From positions 1 through 64,000 of the forward strand of contig NZ_JAHRIB010000204.1 in the NCBI RefSeq assembly GCF_019090165.1: a stretch of 64,000 bases of DNA. Reading direction: 5' to 3'. Source of the stretch: Streptomyces sp. BV286 (GTDB lineage: Bacteria; Actinomycetota; Actinomycetes; Streptomycetales; Streptomycetaceae). Within the stretch, counting starts at the first letter, position 1, and each line of letters begins with the position of its first letter. The notes beneath the pieces were generated by a model that did not search any database, was not told where the DNA came from, and worked only from the letters and a program-made list of their open reading frames with translations. Positions 34,760 through 42,090 of this stretch are shown in pieces. The translations under genes and the position numbers were made by a program.

Positions 34760-35617
34760 GTGCCTCCCACCGATGCGAGCACCGACGCCGGAACCGCCCC
34801 CCGCACCGACGCCCGTAGCCGTACGAGTCCTGGTGCGGACAGCGAGGACACCCTCGACCTGCGCCTGCCCGACGAATTCCTCGCCCTCTTCGCCGAGAGG
34901 ACCGGAGCAGCCGGAACGCTCGAAGGAGCGGGGGACGCCGGAGCGACCACGGAGCGGAGTGAGCAGAGCGGTGGGGAGCCGGGCCTCTGGGCCGGGGGCC
35001 CGGGGCGGTGCGAGACGAGGTACACCGCTGCCGCCCCGGCCCGTGACGACCTGCTCGACCGCGTCGGTGACTGGGGGCCGACGGCCACCGCCGCGGGCGT
35101 CTTCCAACTGGTCCCCGTACACATCGACCGTGATCTTCCGCTCATCGGCCGCTGGATGGACGACCCCGCCGTCGCTGCCTTCTGGGAGCTCTCCGGTCCC
35201 GGGACGGCGACCGAGGATCACCTGCGCGCCCAGCTCGGCGGCGACGGGCGCAGCGTCCCGTGCCTCGGCATGCTGGATGGCACACCCATGAGCTACTGGG
35301 AGATCTACCGCGCGGACCTCGACCCCTTGGCCCGCCACTACCCGGCGCGCCTCCACGACACCGGAATCCACCTCCTCATCGGCGGCGTCACCAACCGGGG
35401 GCGAGGGCTCGGCACGATCCTGCTCAGAGCTGTCTCCGACCTCGTCCTCGACCGGCGCCCCTCCTGCGCTCGCGTCGTCGCGGAGCCCGACCTTCGCAAC
35501 ACCCCTTCCGTGTCCGCCTTCCTCAGTGCCGGCTTCCGGTTCTCCGCCGAGGTCGATCTGCCCGACAAGAAGGCAGCCCTCATGGTCCGAGACCGGGCCC
35601 TGCGCGATCTGTTGTAG
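34760..35617 (+). CDS. GNAT acyltransferase of the siderophore (IucB/RhbD-like) type
   Basis: 285 residues, GTG start with GAGGAG upstream. The first 110 residues are low-complexity. The domain begins at QLVPVHIDRDLPLIGRWMDD and carries the acyl-CoA motif RGRGLGT and the family motif VAEPDLRNTPSVSAFLSAGF, as in IucB, RhbD and MbtK. It acylates an N-hydroxylated or free amine of the siderophore building block; the acyl group is unknown. It is located between the two synthetases (39 and 57 bases), so it is one operon with them. Confidence 0.88.
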   Translation: MPPTDASTDAGTAPRTDARSRTSPGADSEDTLDLRLPDEFLALFAERTGAAGTLEGAGDAGATTERSEQSGGEPGLWAGGPGRCETRYTAAAPARDDLLDRVGDWGPTATAAGVFQLVPVHIDRDLPLIGRWMDDPAVAAFWELSGPGTATEDHLRAQLGGDGRSVPCLGMLDGTPMSYWEIYRADLDPLARHYPARLHDTGIHLLIGGVTNRGRGLGTILLRAVSDLVLDRRPSCARVVAEPDLRNTPSVSAFLSAGFRFSAEVDLPDKKAALMVRDRALRDLL

Positions 35618-35674
35618 CGCCGTCACTTTTAGTACACCGCTCGCCCCGATCAGGTTCCCAGTCGAGGAGTCCCC

Positions 35675-37882
35675 GTGCCGAACCCGTCCGCCGCCCCGGC
35701 TCCCGGAGAGCCGTCGTGCCTCTACGACCCACCCGAACTGAACCCTCAACGGTGGGAGCGGGCGGGACGCCGCCTGCTCGCGAAGATGATCGGTGAATTC
35801 GCCCACGAGGAGATCCTGGTACCGGAGCCGGAGCCGGAGCCGGGACTGGGACCGGAACGCACTCTCGGGGTGGTGGACCGCTTTGGCGGAACGGCGGCAG
35901 CCACTCTTCCTTCCGACCCGCCCGGCGCCACGGCTCCGGTCGGATCCCGGAGATCCGGAAGAGACGATTCACCGCAGCCGCCCGGCGCGGACGTACTGAG
36001 ACGACCGATCGCGCCGCCGACCCCCGGGCCCCCTTCCCCACAGCCTGACGAGACGGCCGAGGCCGCGCCCGACAGCGAACGCTCCTACACCCTCCGCCTC
36101 GACGCCGGGGGCATCCTCGCCTTCCGCGCCCGCCGCGGCGCGTACGACAGCTGGCAGGTGGACCCGTCGTCGCTCACCTTGACCGACCCGGCTGAAGCGG
36201 CCGGATTAGCCGGAGCCGCGACCGCGGCCGTCCCGGGCAGGAACGCAGGCGAATCCGAACACAGGACAGCAGCCGACCGGGGCGTCGAAGCCTCCGCCAC
36301 CGGCGCGGCCGGACCCGGTGAAGCCGAAACCGTGCCGCACCCGCGCCCACGCCCCTACGCCGACCCCCTCGACTTCCTCTCCCGCGCCCGTGCCACCCTC
36401 GACCTCGACGGCGCCACCCTCGGGCACGTCATCCGCGAGCTGACCACGACCCTGGCCGCGGACGCCCGTCTCGACCACACCGCGCTCCCGGCCGCCCGCC
36501 TCGCCGACCTCGGATACGCGGAACTGGAAGGCCACCAGACCGGTCACCCCTGGATCGTCCTCAACAAGGGCCGCCTCGGCTTCTCCGCCGCGGACGCCGC
36601 CCAGTGGGCACCCGAGGGGCGCAGGGCGACAGCCCTGCCGTGGATCGCGGTACACACCTCGCTCGCCACCTACCGAGGCGTGCAGGGGCTGGACACCGCC
36701 GACCAGCTCTACGCGCGCGAGCTCGACCCCGCCGTCAGGGAGTCCTACGACACCGCACTGCGCGCGCGAGGGCTCACTCCGGGGGCGTACCTCTACCTGC
36801 CCGTGCATCCCTGGCAGTGGAACGACGTCGTGCTGCCGCTCTTCGCGCCCTCCGTCGCCAAGGGCGCGATCGTCCCGCTGCCCCCGGACGGCGACCTCCG
36901 CCTGCCCCAGCAGTCGATCCGTACGTTCCTCAACACCTCCCGCCCGGACCGGCACACCGTGAAACTGCCGCTGTCCGTCCTCAACACCCTCGTGTGGCGC
37001 GGTCTGCCCACGGAACGCACCCTCGCGGCCCCCGCAGTCACCGCCTGGATGCACGGCCTGCGCGACACCGACCCCTTCCTCCACGACACCTGCGGGGTGA
37101 TTTTGCTGGGGGAGGTCGCGTCCGTGACGGTCGGGCACCCCGTGTACGACGCGCTGCCGGAAGTCCCGTACCAGTACAAGGAACTGCTGGGCGCGATCTG
37201 GCGCGAGCCGCTCTCCCGCCATCTCGCGTCCGGTGAACGCGCCCGCACTCTCGCCGCCCTCCTGCACACCGACCCGGAGGGCCGTGCCTTCGCCGCGGAG
37301 CTGGTCGAGCGCTCGGGCCTGGACCCGCGAAGCTGGCTGTGCCGCCTCTTCGCCGCGCTGCTGCCGCCCCTCCTGCACTTCCTCTACCGCTACGGCACTG
37401 TGTTCAGCCCCCATGGCGAGAACGCGATCGTTGTCTTCGACGACCATGACGTACCGGTCAGGCTCGCGGTCAAGGACTTCGTCGACGACGTGAACGTGAG
37501 CGCCGAGCGGCTTCCCGAGCACGCTTCCATGCCCGACGAGGTACGGGCTGTCCTGCTCACGGAGCCGGCCGCCTTCCTCACCCAGTTCATCCACTCCGGG
37601 CTCTTCGTCGGAGTGTTCCGCTACCTGGCCCCGCTGTGCCAGGAACAACTGGGCGTTCGAGAGGCCGAGTTCTGGTCACTCGTACGGGCCGAGATCCTCC
37701 GGCACCACAGGCTCTTCCCCGAGCTCAAGGAGCGCTACGAAACGTTCGACCTACTCACTCCACGTATCGAGAGGCTCTGTCTCAACCGCAACCGGCTGCA
37801 TCTCGACGGCTACCGGGACCGGCCGCAGCGCCCGCACGCCGCCGTGCACGGCACCGTCCCCAACCCGCTGCACCAGCCGTGA
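35675..37882 (+). CDS. IucA/IucC-family NIS siderophore synthetase (second), with large N-terminal insertion
   Basis: 735 residues against about 590-620 for DesD or IucC. GTG start with GAGGAG. The excess sits at about residues 50-215: Pro/Ala/Glu-rich, with an EPEPEPG run, interrupted only by a short stretch at about 130-170 that looks like native strand sequence. Catalytic motifs: GHPWIVLNKGRLGFS, LPVHPWQWND, TVKLPLSVLNTLVWRG, HGENAIVVFDDHD and LAVKDFVDDVNVS. It is the closing, probably DesD/RhbF-like, synthetase. The insertion contains a TTA leucine codon (36206-36208). Confidence 0.92.
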   Translation: MPNPSAAPAPGEPSCLYDPPELNPQRWERAGRRLLAKMIGEFAHEEILVPEPEPEPGLGPERTLGVVDRFGGTAAATLPSDPPGATAPVGSRRSGRDDSPQPPGADVLRRPIAPPTPGPPSPQPDETAEAAPDSERSYTLRLDAGGILAFRARRGAYDSWQVDPSSLTLTDPAEAAGLAGAATAAVPGRNAGESEHRTAADRGVEASATGAAGPGEAETVPHPRPRPYADPLDFLSRARATLDLDGATLGHVIRELTTTLAADARLDHTALPAARLADLGYAELEGHQTGHPWIVLNKGRLGFSAADAAQWAPEGRRATALPWIAVHTSLATYRGVQGLDTADQLYARELDPAVRESYDTALRARGLTPGAYLYLPVHPWQWNDVVLPLFAPSVAKGAIVPLPPDGDLRLPQQSIRTFLNTSRPDRHTVKLPLSVLNTLVWRGLPTERTLAAPAVTAWMHGLRDTDPFLHDTCGVILLGEVASVTVGHPVYDALPEVPYQYKELLGAIWREPLSRHLASGERARTLAALLHTDPEGRAFAAELVERSGLDPRSWLCRLFAALLPPLLHFLYRYGTVFSPHGENAIVVFDDHDVPVRLAVKDFVDDVNVSAERLPEHASMPDEVRAVLLTEPAAFLTQFIHSGLFVGVFRYLAPLCQEQLGVREAEFWSLVRAEILRHHRLFPELKERYETFDLLTPRIERLCLNRNRLHLDGYRDRPQRPHAAVHGTVPNPLHQP
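36206..36208 (+). promoter_or_regulatory. In-frame TTA codon (bldA-type translational control)
   Basis: Leu178 of the second NIS synthetase is encoded by TTA, read only by the developmentally regulated bldA tRNA in Streptomyces. I found no other in-frame TTA among the genes of this window by eye. Confidence 0.85.
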
Positions 37883-37982
37883 TCACCCACCACGTCACCG
37901 ACGGCGCACTCGTCTTGATCACGTCCCTCCCCTCAGCCGTGATCGTCCGGTTGTCGGTGCCGACCCGTAGGGTGGGCGGGCT

Positions 37983-39971
37983 ATGACAGAGCCCTCACTC
38001 CCCGAACTCCTGCATGCCGCCGTCGCAGCCGTCGGCGGTACGGAGCGCCCTGGCCAGGTGACCATGGCCGAATCCGTCGCGCAGGCCATCGACGACGGTT
38101 CCCATCTGCTCGTCCAGGCGGGCACCGGCACCGGTAAGTCGCTCGGCTACCTGGTTCCCGCGCTGGCGCACGGGGAGCGTGTCGTCGTGGCGACGGCCAC
38201 CCTTGCCCTCCAGCGGCAGCTCGTGGAGCGGGACCTGCCGCGCACGGTGGACGCACTGCATCCGCTGCTGCGCCGCCGCCCCGAGTTCGCGATGCTCAAG
38301 GGCCGGTCGAACTATTTGTGTCTGCACCGTCTCCACGAGGGAGCGCCGCAGGACGAGGAGGAGGGCCTCTTCGACCAGTTCGAGGCGGCCGCGCCCACGA
38401 GCAAGCTGGGCCAGGACCTGCTGCGGCTGCGGGAGTGGTCGGACGAGACCGAGACGGGAGACCGCGACAATCTGACCCCGGGCGTCTCGGACCGCGCCTG
38501 GTCGCAGATCTCCGTCTCCTCCAGGGAGTGCCTCGGCGCCTCGAAGTGCGCCTACGGTGCGGAGTGCTTCGCCGAGGCGGCCCGTGAGCGCGCCAAGCTC
38601 GCCGATGTCGTCGTGACCAATCACGCGCTGCTGGCGATCGACGCCATCGAAGGTGCTCCGGTCCTCCCGCAGCACGAGGTGCTGATCGTCGACGAGGCCC
38701 ACGAACTGGTTTCCCGGGTCACCGGCGTCGCGACCGGCGAGCTCACCCCCGGCCAGGTCAACCGCGCCGTGCGCAGAGCCTCGAAACTCGTCAACGAGAA
38801 GGCGGCCGACCAGCTCCAGACCGCCGCCGAGGGCTTCGAACGCCTGATGGAGCTGGCGCTGCCCGGCCGCCTGGAGGAGATCCCGGAGGACCTGGGCTAC
38901 GCGCTGATGGCCCTGCGTGACGCCGCCCGCACGGTGATCTCGGGGATCGGAGCGACCCGCGACAAGTCCGTCACCGACGAGGACGCGGTCCGCAAGCAGG
39001 CCCTCGCCTCCGTGGAGAGCGTCCACGACGTGGCGGAGCGCATCACGAACGGCTCGGAGTGGGACGTCGTCTGGTACGAACGGCACGACCGCTTCGGGGC
39101 GTCCCTGCGGGTCGCGCCGATGTCCGTGTCGGGCCTGCTGCGCGAGAAGCTCTTCACGGACCGTTCCGTCGTCCTGGCCTCGGCCACCCTGAAGCTCGGC
39201 GGCGATTTCAACGGCGTGGGCGCCTCGCTGGGCCTGGCACCGGAAGGCACCCAGGGGGAGGACATCCCGCCCTGGAAGGGCATCGACGTCGGTTCGCCCT
39301 TCGACTACGGCAAGCAGGGCATCCTCTACGTCGCGAAGCACCTGGCCCGGCCCGCCCGGGACAGCGACCGCGGGGACATGCTCGACGAGCTCACGGAGCT
39401 GATCCAGGCGGCCGGTGGCCGCACGCTCGGCCTGTTCTCCTCGATGCGGGCCGCCCAGCTCGCCGCGGAGGAACTGCGCTCCCGCATCCCGGAGTTCCCC
39501 ATCCTGCTCCAGGGCGAGGAGACACTCGGCGAGCTGATCAAGAACTTCGCGGCGGACCCGAAGACCTGCCTGTTCGGCACGCTCTCACTGTGGCAGGGCG
39601 TGGACGTGCCGGGCGCCAGCTGTCAGCTCGTCGTCATGGACAAGATCCCCTTCCCGCGTCCCGACGACCCGCTGATGAGTGCCCGGCAGAAGGCGGTCGA
39701 GGACGCCGGGGGGAACGGTTTCATGGCCGTGGCCGCCACCCACGCCGCCCTCCTCATGGCCCAGGGCGCCGGCCGCCTCGTACGGGCGACGGGGGACCGG
39801 GGTGTGGTAGCCGTGCTCGACCAGCGGCTTGCCACCGCGCGCTACGGAAACTACCTCAAGGCCTCACTGCCCGACTTCTGGTACACGACGGACCGTAACC
39901 AGGTGCGACGGTCTCTGGCCGCCATCGACGAGAAGGCGCGGAAGGCCGAAGAGACCCACGAGGAGGCCTAG
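37983..39971 (+). CDS. DinG/XPD-type ATP-dependent DNA helicase
   Basis: Superfamily 2 iron-sulfur helicase, 662 residues. Walker A QAGTGTGKS; Fe-S cysteines in YLCLH and in ECLGASKCAYGAECF; Walker B VDEAHE; C-terminal helicase motifs in LGLFSSMRAAQLAAEEL and AQGAGRLVRATGD. Related to E. coli DinG/YoaA, which unwind structured DNA. A TAGGGT (37968-37973) could act as -10. It is transcribed toward lexA and ends at a shared terminator; I see no SOS box in front of it. Confidence 0.93.
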   Translation: MTEPSLPELLHAAVAAVGGTERPGQVTMAESVAQAIDDGSHLLVQAGTGTGKSLGYLVPALAHGERVVVATATLALQRQLVERDLPRTVDALHPLLRRRPEFAMLKGRSNYLCLHRLHEGAPQDEEEGLFDQFEAAAPTSKLGQDLLRLREWSDETETGDRDNLTPGVSDRAWSQISVSSRECLGASKCAYGAECFAEAARERAKLADVVVTNHALLAIDAIEGAPVLPQHEVLIVDEAHELVSRVTGVATGELTPGQVNRAVRRASKLVNEKAADQLQTAAEGFERLMELALPGRLEEIPEDLGYALMALRDAARTVISGIGATRDKSVTDEDAVRKQALASVESVHDVAERITNGSEWDVVWYERHDRFGASLRVAPMSVSGLLREKLFTDRSVVLASATLKLGGDFNGVGASLGLAPEGTQGEDIPPWKGIDVGSPFDYGKQGILYVAKHLARPARDSDRGDMLDELTELIQAAGGRTLGLFSSMRAAQLAAEELRSRIPEFPILLQGEETLGELIKNFAADPKTCLFGTLSLWQGVDVPGASCQLVVMDKIPFPRPDDPLMSARQKAVEDAGGNGFMAVAATHAALLMAQGAGRLVRATGDRGVVAVLDQRLATARYGNYLKASLPDFWYTTDRNQVRRSLAAIDEKARKAEETHEEA

Positions 39972-39974
39972 ACA

Positions 39975-40016
39975 CCTGTGGGCTGCCCCGGCGGAATGTC
40001 GGGGGCAGCCCACAGG
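39975..40016. terminator. Bidirectional terminator between the helicase gene and lexA
   Basis: 15-bp perfect arms (39975-39989 and 40002-40016) around a 12-base loop, between converging genes. Confidence 0.85.
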
Positions 40017-40088
40017 GGTGCGCGCGGCGGACAGCGCAGGGCCCCGGAACCGGCGCAGGGGTTCCGGGGCCCGGTCTGGGGCAGATGC

Positions 40089-40871
40089 TCAGATCCGCCG
40101 GAGGACCGCCACGACCTTGCCGAGGATGGTCGCCTCGTCGCCGGGGATCGGCTGGTACGCGCTGTTGTGCGGCAGCAGCCACACGTGGCCGTCCTCGCGC
40201 TTGAAGCGCTTCACCGTGGCCTCGCCGTCCAGCATGGCGGCCACGATGTCGCCGTTCTCCGCGACCGGCTGGCGGCGGACGGTCACCCAGTCGCCGTCGC
40301 AGATCGCGGCCTCGATCATCGAGTCGCCGACGACCTTGAGGACGAACAGCTCGCCGTCGCCGACCAGCTGCCGGGGCAGCGGGAAGACGTCCTCGACCGA
40401 TTCCTCGGCGAGGATCGGACCACCGGCGGCGATCCGGCCGACCAGCGGGACGTACGACGCGGCCGGCTTGCCCGCCGTGTCGGTGGGCTGCGCGGTGGAC
40501 TGGTCGGAACCGCGGACCTCGTAGGCCCTGGGGCGGTGAGGATCGCGACGCAGGAAGCCCTTGCGCTCCAGTGCCATCAGCTGATGCGCCACCGAGGACG
40601 TACTGGAAAGGCCGACGGCCTGCCCGATCTCCCGCATGGAAGGCGGGTATCCCCGGCGCTGCACCGAGTCCCTGATGACCTCGATGACCCGGCGCTGCCG
40701 GTCGGTGAGTCCCGAGCTGTCCGCCCGGATGCCCGGAGGTCGACCCGGCAGGGAGCGTGCAGGCTTGGGCCCCTCCTGGTTCGCGGTTTCATTCATGGCA
40801 TGCACCGGCTCAAATCGGCCCTGGGAGCGGTCCTGGGCAGTGATGGTGGCACTGTCTGCGGTGGTGGTCAC
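40089..40871 (-). CDS. lexA: LexA, SOS transcriptional repressor
   Basis: 260 residues from the GTG at 40871. A disordered N-terminal extension of about 50 residues precedes the winged helix (LTDRQRRVIEVIRDSV, GYPPSMREIGQAVGLSS). The self-cleavage site is A149-G150 in GRIAAGG; the catalytic dyad is S184 (GDSMI) and K221 (ATVKRF). On RecA activation it cleaves itself and derepresses DNA repair genes. An SOS box lies 60 bases upstream, consistent with autoregulation. It is divergent from nrdR-nrdJ. Confidence 0.96.
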   Translation of the reverse strand: MTTTADSATITAQDRSQGRFEPVHAMNETANQEGPKPARSLPGRPPGIRADSSGLTDRQRRVIEVIRDSVQRRGYPPSMREIGQAVGLSSTSSVAHQLMALERKGFLRRDPHRPRAYEVRGSDQSTAQPTDTAGKPAASYVPLVGRIAAGGPILAEESVEDVFPLPRQLVGDGELFVLKVVGDSMIEAAICDGDWVTVRRQPVAENGDIVAAMLDGEATVKRFKREDGHVWLLPHNSAYQPIPGDEATILGKVVAVLRRI

Positions 40872-40930
40872 GTCGGCCCCTCTCGTTCGTCTCCCTGCTG
40901 GACAACGGTAGTTGCTTTCGAAAGGTTGCG

Positions 40931-40946
40931 CCAAACACACGTTCGA
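40931..40946 (-). promoter_or_regulatory. SOS box (LexA operator) upstream of lexA
   Basis: On the minus strand TCGAAC-GTGT-GTTTGG; the actinobacterial consensus is TCGAAC-N4-GTTCGA. Both half-sites are recognisable, with two mismatches in the second. Confidence 0.8.
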
Positions 40947-41234
40947 GTGAAAAAACGCGGATGGCCTGACGTGATCAAGCATTTGGGTGTATGGCTCATG
41001 CTGCGCGAGGCGGACGAACGTACTCGTCGCCGCGCTCTTCGCCGCCGATGCCGTCGCCTTGTGGGCCGGAGCGAGGCGTGGGTCAGTCTGCCACCAGGTG
41101 CCCGTCGGGTCGGGAACCGGCCCCCGTCGCCGTGGCGCCCACCGTATCCCCGTACGCTCCTGGCCGGAATGGCCGCGCGGCACATGCCAATGCGGAGGCG
41201 ACACGCGCGCCGGGTGTGAATTTCCGGGCCAAGC

Positions 41235-41281
41235 CCCACATGTAGTGGTTGGATTGCTGCAGCAGCCCAGAAGTTGTGGTC
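41235..41281 (+). promoter_or_regulatory. Pair of NrdR-like boxes
   Basis: CCCACATGTAGTGGTT (41235-41250) and CCCAGAAGTTGTGGTC (41266-41281) match at 12 of 16 positions and start exactly 31 bp apart. NrdR boxes are 16-bp sites that occur in pairs about three helical turns apart. Expected function: repression of nrdRJ when dATP is high. Confidence 0.7.
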
Positions 41282-41389
41282 CCCCGGTCCTCCAGGTCCT
41301 TGGTCATCGCCTATGCTTGGGGCTGCTTCGAGGGGTCCAAAGGGCCTGTCGAGGCTATCGAGTCGTGCTGTGAAGGAGGGATGGAGCCG

Positions 41390-41938
41390 ATGCACTGCCC
41401 CTTCTGCAGGCACCCCGACAGCCGTGTCGTCGACAGCCGCACGACGGATGACGGTACGTCGATCCGCAGGCGCCGCCAGTGTCCTGACTGTTCCCGTCGG
41501 TTCACCACCGTGGAGACGTGCTCCCTCATGGTGGTCAAGCGGTCCGGGGTCACCGAACCGTTCAGCCGTACGAAGGTCATCAACGGCGTTCGGAAGGCAT
41601 GCCAGGGGCGGCCCGTCACGGAGGACGCGCTCGCCCAGCTCGGTCAGCGGGTCGAGGAGGCGGTCCGGGCCACCGGAAGTGCCGAACTGACCACCCATGA
41701 CGTGGGGCTGGCCATACTCGGCCCCTTGCAGGAACTCGACCTCGTCGCCTACCTGCGGTTCGCGTCCGTGTACCGGGCGTTCGGCTCGCTGGAGGACTTC
41801 GAGGCCGCCATCACGGAACTGAGGCAGGCGCAGCACCCCGCCGCGGACGACGAAGACGCGGGCGAGGGGTGCGAGGGAAGCGACCGCGGGTCCACAGGGG
41901 CTGTCGAAGTCCCCGTGCCCGCCAGCGCCGCCGACTGA
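41390..41938 (+). CDS. nrdR: NrdR, repressor of ribonucleotide reductase genes
   Basis: 182 residues from the ATG at 41390, with GGAGG 10 bases upstream (an ATG 9 bases earlier is too close to the site). Zinc ribbon: MHCPFCRHPDSRVVDSR and QCPDCSRRFTT. ATP-cone: LMVVKRSGVTEPFSR onward. The C-terminal 30 residues are an acidic extension. It senses ATP/dATP and represses the ribonucleotide reductase promoters, including its own, by binding the paired boxes upstream. Forms an operon with nrdJ. Confidence 0.96.
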   Translation: MHCPFCRHPDSRVVDSRTTDDGTSIRRRRQCPDCSRRFTTVETCSLMVVKRSGVTEPFSRTKVINGVRKACQGRPVTEDALAQLGQRVEEAVRATGSAELTTHDVGLAILGPLQELDLVAYLRFASVYRAFGSLEDFEAAITELRQAQHPAADDEDAGEGCEGSDRGSTGAVEVPVPASAAD

Positions 41939-42090
41939 CGAGAGGGGCCGGCACCGGCCCCGCCGACCGGCGGCGACCACAGACCTGCTGCGAGCAGACG
42001 CTCATGCGCTGCGCGCAGTACAAGACACACACCGTGCCACGGGAAGAACGAGGCACTTCTGGGCGTTTTAGCCCGATACAGGGAGGCGGC

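Larger units (their letters stand above)
40872..41389. other. 518-bp divergent regulatory region, lexA / nrdR
   Basis: Holds the lexA SOS box at 40931-40946 and the paired NrdR-like boxes at 41235-41281. A TATGCT at about 41311 may be the nrdR -10. The middle part (40950-41230) contains no supported gene. Confidence 0.6.
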
